A DNA stretch of 64,000 nt. It comes from Austropuccinia psidii. Its lineage: Eukaryota; Basidiomycota; Pucciniomycetes; Pucciniales; Sphaerophragmiaceae. Every line of letters starts with the position of its first letter. The stretch's first letter is position 1. A program made the position numbers and the translations under genes. Location: positions 64,586,316 through 64,650,315 of the forward strand of contig JALGQZ010000006.1 of NCBI GenBank assembly GCA_023105745.1, given 5' to 3'. The notes under the pieces were generated by a model. It saw only the letters and a list, made by a program, of their open reading frames with translations, was not told where the DNA came from and searched no databases. Shown in pieces: positions 1-13,319 of the stretch.

Positions 1-1710
1 GAAGTATCAATAATAAAACTTCTTATTAAAGTAATATAAACTTATTTTAATGTATAATTTTAAAGAAAATTATTGAAGAAAACTATTACTGAAGAAAAAC
101 CTTGATAATTCAGTGAAAAAACTCACTAATACTCCAATAATACCTTTCTAAGAATTGGTGGAGTAATTTGACAGACTAATTGTGAATTTAAAGGTTCAAT
201 ATTTGATTATGGTGGTAATACAACAATATAACAGTTAAATATTATTGTAAATAGTATATTTTGATGCTTTCAAGTTTTTCTGATTGTTTCTGAAATAATT
301 GAAACACTTAAGAAAAGGACTAACCAATACTTACTTGTTGGTACTAATGGTATCATTGAATCATAAGATGATTTGGAAAAAAAAAGAAAGAGGAGGTTTA
401 TTTCAAGTCAACAACAGCTCATAAATGGATGAAATGGAGAAAAATGAAAAATAAATTAGTGAGAAATAATTAATTCTCTTTGGATAAGTGGTTACATCAC
501 CTGTTTTCATGTAAGATTATCATAATTACATAATTGATTCATTTTATGTGACTACCAACCCATTTATGGTAAGGAAAAAAGGTGTAAAAACTGTCAATAT
601 TATTTTAAGAAACCATTATCAATGTTATTGGAAATTAAATCAAATATTGTATTTTATGTGAATTTTTGAAAATTCAGTGTTTCACATGGAATTCTCAAAC
701 TTGGACTGTAAGTAAAGCATTTAATTTTAATTATGAATTAATAATTATATTTTGCTTTTAGATTTATTACCCCTTCCTCAATTAATCCTGTAATTCTCAG
801 AAGTATCAATGAATAATTGTATTTTTAATGAATTTTTGAATGTTTTACCTTATTTCTACATAGAATTGCAAATAGCACAGTAATGGCTGGTTCCCATGAG
901 GTAAATGCATGATACTAGTCCAAACACAGTTTTAATTAGTCTTTTAAGGTTTACTAATGAAAAATAGTTAATCTTTGAAATTTTTACAGGAGTAAGAGTT
1001 GCCGCTTACCTCCTTGTCATGTCAAAATAGTAGCTTATTTGTGATTTTCTTATGATTTAATGGGACTTTAACTTGTTAACCAAGTTTCCAAAAGGTTTTA
1101 TTAAATTAATTGAACCATTATCAGCCAATTATCCAAGCTTTAGAACTATTCACTCCTCAGATGACTTAAAAGTTGGGTACCCTGCCTCTCTTTGATGTTT
1201 TTTGTTCCACTTAGCTATTTTCACATCAAAAATAGTAATTCAGGATTAAAGACTGATATGCACTATGGGTGTATCAAAACTGTATTTAGAAATACAGTTA
1301 TATTAATTACCACAAGCATGAATGACACTATTCTTACTGTATATGTAACATTAGATTTCTCACATTCCCAATATTTTGGCATGAAATCAAGAAAAGCAAA
1401 ATTCTTTACCATTCTTTTATGTGGTATTGATGATGTTTTGTTGAAGCATTTTCCATATTACCACCTCATAGAGTTAATTTAATCTTATTAGCTCTAGGGA
1501 GCTACCCTAGGTGAATTTTTGTTTAGAATCCAAATCTGACATTGCATGCATGGATTTACTTACTCACAACAAACATTATTCATCTTTTCTTAAATAAAAT
1601 ATGATAAATTTTGAATATATGCATGACTTATAGGTTAGGCATAGTTCAGAATTTATTTAAATATTAATTTCTGCCTATTTGTGTCTGTAAAATATACTTC
1701 AAGGCTCACA
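1..1710 (-). mobile_element. LTR family B, partial (cut by window start)
   Basis: Minus-strand long terminal repeat. Its right edge reads ...AAGGCTCACA, the reverse complement of the TGTGAGCCTT start seen in the family-B LTRs at 21438 and 56067. The order of sub-motifs matches those copies throughout (the GGGTACCC block near 1175, the AAATAGTAATTCAGG block near 1227, the AAATATACTTCAAGG edge). About 200 bp at its other end lie outside the window. No polypurine tract or primer site follows at 1711, so a solo LTR is likely. An antisense frame of about 96 codons is open at 1192-1482. Confidence 0.75.
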
Positions 1711-2115
1711 CTTTAGATGATGTGAAATAGAGCACATGGCACTCTTTAATCACTTAATCAGAAAAAAATGACTCAGGAAATGAGAGGATTAGATGTACAT
1801 CCAGATACCCAGAGAGCTACAAATAGAAAGTCAAACCTAAGAAGAGTAATTCCTAAGTAAATGAAAGAGTTAAAAATATGAGAAAAATTATTTAAGCTAA
1901 AATAAATGAAAAGAAGGGAAAATAACTTTAATATTATTCTTAAAAAAACTGAAAAAATTGAAAAAGAAATTTAATAGAGGATTTTGTACAAATATTGACC
2001 ATCTTTCTCACAAAATTGAGCATAATAATTCAAACAAAAAGTCTTATTCATCATGAAGTTTCAGCTTTGATAGCCCCTCAGTTGAAATACTTTAATATAA
2101 CTATAAATAAGATCA
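1711..2115. other. AT-rich spacer, nothing recognised
   Basis: About 400 bp of AT-rich sequence between two LTR remnants. It has no long open frame, tRNA-like fold or terminal repeat that I can see. Confidence 0.5.
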
Positions 2116-3700
2116 GATTTGAAGCCTTTGAGATATGAAAACATACTCAAAAAAGTCACAAACCTTTTATATATAATGGAGAGTAAAAATACCCAGAATT
2201 TAATTACTTAATTGATTAATATTGTTTTTATAGTTCTGCAATTGAATATGTTATTGTATAATAAATTTGAAATAACTTTACTCAGCTTTAAATTATACAA
2301 ATACAAACTTCTTATAGGAAAAACTGCCTATATAGGTATATATTCCTTTTTATCTCTAACAATATTAGTTTAGCATGTAAAAAAACACCATTGATTTTTA
2401 CATCCAGTTTTACACATATTTCACCTTGAATAACATACCTTTGAACCTCATTGTTACCAAGATACCCGGATATATGCACTTTAAGGATCAGTAAATCTAC
2501 TAATGGCTTTCAGTCTATATCTCTTAATCTACACATTATAGCTTCATTATTGAATTAAAGGGAATAATTAAATCAACTTGAAAATATATTCATAAAATTT
2601 AATTTAAATACTATAAATAAAGCTATGAGATATAATGAGAAATTGATTAAAATAATTATACCTGTTGACCACCCATAACCAAAAGTTGTCCAAACATAGC
2701 ATGAACACCACAATTTCATTCCACTGGCTCATTAGATATTAATTATTTAGCTTATATAATTATTATCAGGGAATAGCCCTGATTAATCATACCTTGAATT
2801 TGGAAATGGAATAGCTCAAAGAAAAAGACTAGTTACAAGAAAAAACATCAAAAATAAAGTTTTGATTATTTGATTTAATCCTCTTGTAAAATTGGTAAGG
2901 ACATTTCAAGTTAAATCAATAGAATTTTCTAGTTTTTATTAAATTTCAAATCTAAATTTTATTAATAATCAAAGTTGGGGTACAAATTGATCATTTTTTC
3001 TTATCCAAAATGATCATTACTCAATCTTTGTTGCTTAAAAATATAAAATATTGATCAATATCACTAATTTGATTTCTTAGCTACCCTAATTCAAAGAATT
3101 CAAGCTATTTTCCAAGAAAATGATGCTATAAAAATGTATTTATAGGGGTAAATTAAAAAATAATGATGCAATAATCAAATAGAATGGTGTAATAATGGTT
3201 TAATCATCATTGAACTATAAAAAATGATTGCTTATACTGGAAAATATAGTTAATATTTCTCTATAATCCCTCTTTTCATTATTTTGAAGGATATTTAATA
3301 TCAAAGGACTCCTTTCCACTCAGTTTCCCCCACATGCTACAAAACCAAGAAATTATCAAAATCTGACAGTTGAAACATTTATTATTCAATCAAAAACTAT
3401 ATTATATTAAATACTAAATCTTATAGTATTTGAAATCGCTAAATATATTCTGAATATAATCATATTTAGTTTTATCTTATGAAGTTTTTTTAATAAAATT
3501 CAATCCGCATCAAAAATAGTAAAATTTGTAATCTTACAAGCTTTAATTATTGTAGCTCCAATCTCACAACAGTTTTTTTTACTAAATTAGTCAAAAAATA
3601 TTTCAAAATTCTCCTCTCAAGTGTTCATATCAAGATTTTTATTTCTATCATGATTTATTTCTTTTTGAATCCTCATATATTATCAATTTTATGATATGAA
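2116..3700 (+). mobile_element. LTR family C fragment (decayed)
   Basis: Several blocks align in the same order with the family-C LTR at 53921-55858: CTGTTGACCAC near 2663 (54471 there), the AAAACATCAAAAATA block near 2844 (54640 there), the ATCAAAGTT...TTGATCATTT block near 2967, and the pyrimidine-rich CCCCCACATGCTACAAAAC block near 3330 (55125 there). Its left edge resembles the family-C start around CCTTTGAGATAT. The right edge is not clear and may have been disrupted by the TIR element beginning at 3731. Confidence 0.45.
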
Positions 3701-3730
3701 TAGTATGTATATTATCAATAAAGCCAATAC

Positions 3731-6396
3731 AGGGGGTGTCCAATGTAGCAAATCCCACATAAGAATAATTCAGGATTTAACACCCAAATCCCACTGTAAA
3801 AAATCTAAGTTTCTTAGTCATAAATCCCATGGTTTTTCAATTGAATCCCCTGGTATTTTGTCAAAATCCAACTTTTTTTTAAAATTGGGTATTTTACTAT
3901 TTCAAAAGGAAAATCAAACTTCATGTAACCACATTTCATTCTATAACCAAGAAAAAAAAGAACAGAAAAATCTCAAATGAACTCAAAAATTATTTATCTG
4001 CAACTTTATTTTATTTTTCTATTCAGATATTTTTTTTTATCAATTTCCAAAATTTAAATTTTTTTGAATTTAATTTTGATTGTTTTTGTCAGCCTGTGAC
4101 TCTAAACCAGAGCACAAGCATGACAGCCAAATACCATAAACCAATGGTAAAGCTAAAATACCACACAAACATGGAGCTGAGCCAAAACAGCTCAAAAGGT
4201 ATCAAAAAAAGGAGAAAATCACCTGTTTCCAAATACACAAGTCCCATCATCACAGCACAAAGAATAACAAAATTATTCCTGCACAAAGCTGTTGCTGAGC
4301 ATAAACCTTAATTTTCACCTCTCATCTGAAATCCAGAGGAAGAGGCTTAACCCCAACAAATGGGTATTTAAATTGAAGCTCTAGGTAAGGGCTATTCAAT
4401 GGTACTAGCTAAGCTGAGCTAGCACCAAAACCAAAGGAGGTATGACCAAAATAAGGTCAAATAAGGGTGAATAAAATATTCACCTCTCATCTAAATTTTA
4501 CAGTTTTAGTGCTGGATACTTAAAGTGGGGTCTTTTTGGAAAGAGGAAAATCAGGAATATCTGATGGTATCATCCATTTTTCCATATCTCATCTATAACA
4601 AAAGCTATGGGAAAACAAGTTCCACACAGATATTGAAAAAAATCATATATCTGAATAATAAAAATTGCACATGGCATAGCTTTGCCATATTGGATTTTAC
4701 ACATACCAAATGAGGTACCACTGTGTAGATCCTATCCAGGGCTACACACTGAACCAAAATTTAGCCCAATATCTCAAAAAATGACAGAGTTATAGCAGTT
4801 TTAAGGTCAAAATCTAGCAATTGGGCCAATACACCTTTTCTGTGGCATACTATCCCATAACTATGATTATGAGGTGTCAAACAGAATGTTTATACCTCAA
4901 TACCTCATAGTTAATTCAATACTGGGGACCCATATAGGTTATTTACAGCATTCTACGCATCATACATGTCAGAAGAGGGCTGTGTGGTTCCCAGATGAAA
5001 ATTGTCACCCTGTATTGGGGAAAACTGCCCAGATGTGGTTTCAAAACCACATCTGAGCCCAATACAGAGTATACAGTCCTGGTGAAAGCCACAAGCCAGT
5101 ACTCTGAAGTGAAAAAATCTTTAATTCCTCTATGTGGATAGTCTAGAGGGCCATTCCACCCCTTTTTAGGATAAAAGCAGGCCTTTTCTCTGCCAGCAAA
5201 GGAATACCCATCATGTTCTTAAATTCCTATGTAGTACAACTGTCAAAAAGAGCTATACTCTTGGAAAACAAGTCAGGTATACTTTGAATCTAAGTATTGT
5301 AGCTCTTATTATAGTGATCCAACTGGTAATACTGCAACCAGGGCTTTCAGCAGCACTCACCACCACTATTTTTTAATAGTAAAGCCCTTATTACTTTATT
5401 TTCAAGCCCTTATCATCTACATCAAACCTCTTTTAATTAATTTTACAATGTCACAGTCATAGTTAGAGTTGTAAATAGTTTTATTACAGCTTCATCATAG
5501 ACTCAGCCTGACAGTTTTTTTAGTTTCAAAAAAGAAAAACTTTCTGTCAAAATATAATTTGAATTTCGGAACTCAACCAAATTACTTTAATGCTTATATT
5601 GATTAATTTATTTCTCATAAATATCTTTTTCATAATCAATTCAAGTCTTAAAATATCTCTTTCAATTTTAAAATAATTTATTGTATTTTAAATATTTTTT
5701 GTAAAAAAATGGCTTTTCTCCGAAATAAAATATTAATTGTTTACAGATTATTCAAAAAAATATTGAAATAACTTGAATTTTTTGACACAAAAATATTTAT
5801 TTAAGACTCGATTTCTTTTTAACAAAAATTCGAATTAGTAGAAAATGAGATGAAATGTCTTAAGAAAACTTTATATCATTTGTAAGATGATTTTCTTATA
5901 TATCTCAAAGAGATTATCTTATTCTCTAAATAATTCATTAAGATTTAAGTTCAATTACAGGGAGAAAACGCTTATTATACATTTAATTTTTTGTGACTGA
6001 ATCAATTCAAACAAATAAATAAATAAGTGAGACAAATAGTTTTCTTTTATTCAATCAAATAAGCCTGAACTCCTAATTCAAAGTCAAGTTTCCTACATGC
6101 TGAAATTAATTGAGCCCACTTTTTAAATGTACAATAATGTAAGAAAAAAATTTTGTTTTAAATTTTTCTTTAAGAATGGAATATAAAAGCAGAAATGTTT
6201 GTGTTGGGGTATTTAAAAAGATTAATTGTGGTATTTCATGGTCTGAAACATGGTATTTGGAAAAAAACCTGGGTTTTTAGCACTTTGAAATACCCCAGCA
6301 GTTGAGGCATGGTATTTCCAAAGTCCCAGAGATTAACTGCAGGATTTTATGGGAAAAAAATTTCTAACTTAAGATTTCTTACATTCGAGACCCCCT
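3731..6396. mobile_element. TIR DNA element, non-autonomous, carrying a nested solo LTR
   Basis: The left end starts AGGGGGTGTCCAATGTAGC. The reverse complement of the right end starts AGGGGGTCTCGAATGTAAG. The first 24 bp match at about 20 positions. Without the nested 1.43-kb LTR the element is about 1.24 kb. It has no transposase frame. The GGGGGT-type end is loosely hAT-like, but I found no 8-bp target duplication, so the superfamily is not assigned. Confidence 0.5.
4087..5513. mobile_element. Solo LTR (family E), 1427 bp
   Basis: The sequence begins TGTCAGCCTGTGACTC and ends GACTCAGCCTGACA, so it has TG...CA ends with short inverted termini. It is flanked on both sides by GTTTT (4082-4086 and 5514-5518), a perfect 5-bp target duplication. 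No coding sequence is visible inside. It sits within the TIR element at 3731-6396 and must be younger than it. A short non-autonomous retroelement is the alternative reading. Confidence 0.7.
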
Positions 6397-6769
6397 ATCA
6401 TTATATCCCAGTTATTCATTGTTATTTTATTATTAAATAACATTTTTGTTTTGTTTATTGTTTTTTTGTGGCATCACTAGCTGATTTTTTTGATATATCA
6501 ATCACCTTATAATTATATTATCATTTGTTTATTGCAAAGAGATCATCTAATCATTTCTATGCCATAATTAAAATATAATTGATTACTGTAGCTAGAGTTA
6601 TCTTATGCATCTTGGCTTTTAAGGACCTTAATGGCAAACTAAGTCAAGAATAAGACATTTTTACTAATTTTTTTATAGCCAAACCTTACACAAATAAGAA
6701 AATGAAATAAAATGAATAATAAATCAAAATTAATGTTGAAAAGATAAAACAAAGAAGCACAAAGAGAAA

Positions 6770-7092
6770 ATAAAAATAAGAATAAAAAATGAGCATAATA
6801 ATAATCAAGATGAAAATAAAAATAAAAATAAAAATCAACATGAAAATAAAAATAAAAATAAAAATAAGAATAAAAATGAAAATGAAAATAAAAATAAAAA
6901 TAAAATAAAGATAAAAATAAAAATAAACATAAACATAAAAATAAAAATAAAAATAAAAATAAAAATAAAAATAAAAATAAAAATAAAAATAAAAATAAAA
7001 ATAAAAATAAAAATAAAAATAAAAATAAAAATAAAAATAAAAATAAAAATAAAAATAAAAATAAAAATAAGAATGGAAACAAAAATGAAAAT
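6770..7092. repeat. Hexanucleotide satellite (AAAAAT)n
   Basis: A nearly uninterrupted run of the 6-nt unit AAAAAT covers about 6936-7069, with degenerate units on both sides. On the minus strand it is open in more than one frame (Phe-Leu and Phe-Tyr dipeptide runs) only because the unit contains no stop. It is not a gene. Confidence 0.95.
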
Positions 7093-7169
7093 AAGACAAC
7101 TAACTAGAAGAAGAGCATAAAGAAAATTGGTATAAGTATGTTGTCAAAAGGGAAAAGATACTAATAAGG

Positions 7170-9077
7170 TGTAAGATGTTTCTATGGAACTCTTGATAAT
7201 ATTACTATCATTCAAGCTTACTATGACTGTTCCTATAAAATATAGTAAGTAAATTCTTTATAACCACAAAAAAATAAAATTCTTTCTTTTTATTTTTATA
7301 CACTGCTTGTGATTATAACAGTAATTAGTAATTATCTACTAGAATCAATCACAAGAAGATTTAATGATAAAATTACTGTAATAAGCAATTTTCTTTTTCA
7401 ACAATAATTGTTATAAATTCATATATAAAGAAAAAATTCATAGAGAAACCTTAATTACTTATTCAAACACTCACTATCAATCCAAAAATACCTTCATAAG
7501 ATCTGGTCAAGTCATTTGACAGATTATTTGTGGATTTAAGGGACCAAAAATATATTTAAAGCAGAAATAAAGCAATCAATAGTTCAATACTATTGGTAAT
7601 ATTTTTATCATTTGATTTAACATCTTCATTTCATATTTGGAAAGAGAGAAATTTTTAATAAGGATTTTAATTAATACTTACTGTGGGTATTAATTATAAA
7701 CTGAATGATAAGATGATTTCTGGAAAAAACCACAATACTAGGCTTCTTAAAAGTCTAAAAAATGTTACAGAGGCATTCCATGGAGAAAATTGAAAACCCA
7801 GTCATTTAAAAACCAGTCACCTTAATTGTTTTATTGATCAAATAACTTTTAGTCATGTAATATTATAATAATACCTTAATTAAGTCATTTTACATGAATA
7901 CCAACCCATTGATGGTTAATAAATAAAGCATTTACAACTGCACCTCTTGTTTGATTTCAAAATAACTATTCTTCAAATATTTTCAAATTCTATTTCAAAT
8001 TTTATCACAGGTTGTATGTTCTGTGAATTTTTGAGGATTCAGTGTTTCAAGTGAAATCATCAAAAGAGGGCTGTAAGTAAAACTTTTAATTTGAATTATG
8101 AAGTCATAATTGTTTTGGGCTTTAGTTTGTATCATCCCTTTCTCAATTCATTCATGATAGCTTCTTTGGTATTAACTAGTAACTGTATTTTCAATGAATT
8201 TTTGCATTCTTACCTCATTTTCTATGTGGCATAATCAAATAGCATAGGGAGGGCTGGTTTCCATGAGGTAGTTTCATGGATACTAGTCCTAAAATAGTTT
8301 TAATTACCCTTTTTTTGGCTCTATAAATAGAAAATAATTAATAAATACCATGGCTACAAGAGTCAGAGCTGCTTATTACTTCCTTGTGACATCAAAATAG
8401 AAGCTTATTTGCTATTTTCTCATGATTTAATGGGATATTAACTTGGCAAAAGGTTTACCAAAAGGCTAAAATATACCAATTGGCCCAGGATCAGCCATGA
8501 ATCCCAATTTTGGAGCTGGTCACACCTAAGAGGCCTCAGAAGCTGGGTACCCTTGCTCTCTTTTATGTATTTTGTCCCCTTAGCTATTTTCATGCCAAAG
8601 ATAATAATTAAGGCTTCAAGATTGATATCCATTATGGGTATACCCAGGCTATATTTAAGAATACAGTAATTTGAAATTACAAAAACATGAATAGACCTTT
8701 TTCTAGTGTATATGTAGCATGATATTCCTCACATTCCTATTCTTTTGGTGTTAAATTGAGAAAAACTAAAAATCTCACAATTTCTTTATGTGGTATTGAT
8801 GATTTGGTGTTTAATTATTCTCCATCTTACCACCTCATAAAGTTAATTTAAGATTATTCACCCTATGATGCTAAGCCAGGTTAAGCTTTGGGTATGATTT
8901 GATTCTGGCCTTAAATCAATTGATTTCCTTACTCACAAAATCTTTATTCATATTTTTTATATGAAAGACAATGAATTATGCATATATGCATGAATTATGG
9001 ATTATTAATATTCAATAAGTTATTTTAATATTAATTAAGGCTTATTTGGGTGTGTAAAATATACCTCATGGATCACA
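7170..9077 (-). mobile_element. Solo LTR family B, full length (1908 bp)
   Basis: It runs from TGTAAGATG to ...GGATCACA, the reverse complement of the family-B LTR, and is the same length within a few bases as the copies at 13320 and 21438. Neither side shows a primer-binding site, polypurine tract or coding remnant, so it is a solo LTR. Flanks are TAAGG on the left and CAAAG/AAAGG on the right, only an approximate target duplication. CpG positions present in the 56067 copy are mostly CA or TG here. Confidence 0.8.
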
Positions 9078-12000
9078 CAAAGGTGGAATGATGGTCCTGG
9101 AAAGACTTTATACCAGCCTTCTGATTGATTCTCATCCCCATTGGGTGTTACATAAATAATATCAGACTATCTAAAATATCACAAGAGAAATTATGCCTTA
9201 AAAATTGGATGACTGCTCCCAATTTTTTATTAATTTGAGGTTGATGGATCTTTGATATGTTTATCTTAATGATTCTTTTTATTTATTTGAGCTCAGGAGA
9301 GTGTGGCTTTCAGTTCATTTTTCCAATTTAATTTGATTACCCCATGTATTTTTAAAGAAAGAAGTATGTCTCAGTGCATGTTTTTCATCAAAAATACTCA
9401 TGTATCATTCCATTATTACTTATTCCGATTCCATATTATTACATAAATTTTGGAGGACTGTCTTATAAGGGGTATAAGCAGGTTTTCCTGATGTCATAAA
9501 ATAGTTAAGAATTGTGTCTTTTATCTTTCATCTGCACAAAAGAAAATTCCATGATTCATTGACACATTTAATGATGGTTCACTACATGATTCTCTGAAAA
9601 AAAATTTTTTTTTCAAGAAAATAAGACTTGAACAGCTTTTCTTGCTAGCTCAATATTAGCATTATTTCTCCAAAAAAGGCTTTTCCAGTTCTGATAGGCT
9701 TGAGAAAGGAAAAATTATTCTTTGAATTACTGCAGTAAACTGAATGGCTCCTGTGGTATGATTCTTTAATCCTTGCTTTACTTAATAATCTCACTCTGGA
9801 TGTTACCACATCCAGTTTTTTACCCAAGAAGGTATTAGAATTCCACCACAAGATATGATTTTTCTGATTTTATGTCAATTCAAATCCTAAAATTTGACTA
9901 TCTGGACACCTTTGTATAGATACTTTACCTTCCAATTTTTGGTAACTTTAGAAATTTATTGTTTACAGCTATCAGCTATATATTTCTCGAAATTAAATAT
10001 AGCTTGAGCCATTTGAGAAATATTATTCTGAGATTTACATTCAAAGTATGGCTTTCCATAAGATATAAAAGAAGAAGCTGCACATGACAATGAATAAAAT
10101 TATATAAAACATACTACATGAAATTAGGTTTATTGAGGAGATTTTAGGGAATTAATATGATTCCTGAATATGTAGCTTTATAATGATTTGTGGAGATTTC
10201 AATGAAAAAAAGAATATGAAAAAAGTGAAAAGATAGGTTTTTTGACAAAGAAAAAGAAAAATTTGATTCTGAAACTCATGATTTTGAGTTATGAAAAACA
10301 GCATTTGGGGTTTCATATGGGGGCTGTGAAAATCCTAAATTTTTTCTTATTTCCTTGTATTTTCATAATTATGGTATTTAACTTTATATTCAATTAAGTA
10401 CTTTCTGCGTCATCTTATAAAAATAGATACACCTGAAATCAGGTTTTACATTTGCAATTTGACATAGGAGATATAGCTTATTAAGGTAGAAAATAGGGAA
10501 TAAACTCAATATATGAAAAATGAAAGAAATTCAAGCCATATATGCAAGCCCCAAAGTTTCAATTCAGTTTGATTAATATTAGTGTTTGTTAATGCATGAA
10601 AATTCCAATGATTTAAAAATACATTATAAAATAAATTATTTTCCTTTCCCAAATGTTTTTTGCTCTTAATTCATATCCTTTCATTAAAATAAGGTTTTAC
10701 CTTTGAGGTATTTATTAACTGATTTCAAATAAATCTTACAGATTCAATTTTAGAATCTTCTAGAACTGGTTTATAGGAATCAATATGTATGAAGAATATT
10801 CACAATGGAGCCATTTTACTTTAGAATAAATCTTCCATCATTTAAAAAATTCCTCCAGGACTTATAGATCTTCTGAACACATATATTTTATCAAAGAGAT
10901 ATTCTCCTATAAATTTTTTTTAATCATGAAAACTGCATCAAGAAGGACATTTCATTCCTTATTTTTCTTATATTAATATATTAATATTCTTTTTTTGAGT
11001 TTAAAAAAAGGTAATTAATCTTGATTCAAAAAAGATACATTGAGTAGAAGACCACTAAAACATAGTATATAGCCAGTTAATATCACTATTATTTAAGAAC
11101 ATTAACATTATTGGACATTTTTTTTACTTATAGATAGAATATATGAATATTCAAAGTGGAATTTTTGGATTTGTCTTTCTAATTAGAGAATTTCTTTTTA
11201 TGAAATCCCAGGTTTTGAATTAGTAATCCTTCTGACATTAATAGAAAAGTTATTTATTTATAATTGAATAGTTAATTCTCATAAGCAGCTAAAAAATCTA
11301 GTTCTTCAATTTTTTGAACCGTGAAATATGTTACTTTAAAATACCAGTCTATGTATCACTCTAAAGATTTCCATTCAAAATTTATAATACTGAACTAACT
11401 TTTTTGATCTAGTGGGTTATGCAAAAAATAGTTGTATTATTAACAATTATTGAACTTGTGAGGTCTTAATTGATAAAAATCTTGTGGAAATCCAAGTGAA
11501 TTATTTTAATATAGCTGAAATACTTAAAATTTATATAGTTTATGCTAAGGCTATTCAAAGAATGATTCAAATTTTAAAGAAGGTAACATTAATCCTCATC
11601 AATCATTTTCTTATTGAAAATTTCTCAATTGAGCTCAATTTCTATTTGTTTTGTTTTTCACTTATGTTGATTATATTTTAAAGCCATTTTTCAATTTCCT
11701 TTTTGGTTACTTAATCTTTAGTCCATTTTTTTGACTATTTGGATATATGGAGATCTTTCCATGTTTTAGAAAATTCAAAATTAAATCTGAAGTTAATGTG
11801 TTTGTAAGTTCAACTATTCAAAAGTAACTTTGTTATTTTTTCAATGCTACACAATTCAAAAATTTATTCTCAAAGTTAATTAAGAAAACTATCTTCAAAG
11901 TCCTCTGCATTGAATGTTTCTCAAAACCATTGGAGAAATATTTATTAATTCTTATTAACCATTGAATTGAAACTAATATGAGAATAATAAACAAATATTG

Positions 12001-13319
12001 GTTGATTAAGGAATGAAAAATTCAGCTAATTGTGTCAAAATAATTGGAATCTATTGTAATATGAAAGAAAAATAGCTTCTATGAGTAATTTATTGTCTAA
12101 ATTTTCTCTCTAAAAGTGTATTTAGAAATATTCTGAGAGTCTAATGAGGTTTAATTCACATATATAAATGCATAAAACCCAAAATAGAAATGAAGTGGGG
12201 CTCATGAGATGTTTATACCTTAAATTTCATTAAATTATATATTTAGCTGTTTTTCTAATTTATAATATTAGAAGATTCCCTTTCTTATTCCTTGTATTTT
12301 TTTAAAAGATAAGTTTGTAATTTTGAATAAAGTAATATTTTCAAAATATGGGGCACAGAAATAAGCTGGTGCTTTTTGGGAAGTAATCCTGAATTTATAC
12401 AAGTTTACCTTCTGAACTATTTAAAAACAACTTCAAATAATATTACAAATCCCTTTCCTAGTATTTAACTTAAATTATTGAATATTTCCAAAGGAATTTC
12501 CACATATTTAATCTTTCTTTGATGCAAATTTCGGAACATTTTCCTATCAGAAATTTTTAAGCCCAAAAATAAATTTCTTCTTCATGAATTGGATTCATCA
12601 TTTGTTTAAATAATGAATCATAATCTTGTATGAATTAAATTATGATAAAATAATAAAATCATATCATTTTGAAAACCAAAAAGTTTAGTTGATACTTTCA
12701 AAAGTATGATATTAGAATTGATTTTAATGTTCAATTTATTTGAAAAGTATTACAGTTAAATTAAGATTTTATAATATGTTTTTCACTTAATCGAATGGAT
12801 AATATGTGCAGATAGCTCTCAGAGAACAAGTGACTTGGTACTTATTCCTTGAAATATTGATATCATCATTAAGAAATTGAATTAATATCTTTCATATCAG
12901 GCCTTTCCAGATGTTATCTTTCTACCTCACAGGAATTTTCTGATTGAAAAACAAGAACATCACAAATAATTAATTGATAAATCTGTTTTCACAAATAATG
13001 AAACTAATATTATAATACCAACATGAAAAGGAATGATAAGAAAGTTTCTAAGACTGATCTTTCCGTCTTTTTACTATTATTAGTGATATTATTCTTTCCA
13101 TCATTTCTGAAAGAAATAAGTAGAGAAAGCTGTCTTCCTGCTGCTATAAAACAATTTCTTTCATTTATTATGTTCAGCTTTTTGAGATTTTTTTATCTAT
13201 TGCTTCATAGTTGTATTTTATTATCTGATATTGCTGATTTTTGTCTTTTGAGTTTTTTTCAAATATCCCTGAGGTTTCATTCCTTTTGAGCTATATCTTC
13301 TCATTCAAAATGAAAGTAT
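9078..13319. other. AT-rich intergenic or decayed-repeat DNA
   Basis: This is 4.2 kb of AT-rich sequence. Open frames of 60-90 codons (near 9645, 11484 and 13023) are low-complexity or hydrophobic, have no recognisable motif and no coherent neighbours, and look like chance frames. No terminal repeats or RNA genes were seen. Confidence 0.5.

Noticed and set aside
6639..7099. Two overlapping minus-strand frames of ~140 codons (Phe-Leu and Phe-Tyr repeats)
   Set aside because: They are the translation of an AAAAAT hexanucleotide repeat, open because the unit lacks stops; no protein-like composition.
9645..13289. Frames at 9645-9851, 11484-11681 and 13023-13289
   Set aside because: Low-complexity hydrophobic chance frames in AT-rich DNA, with no splice or family support.
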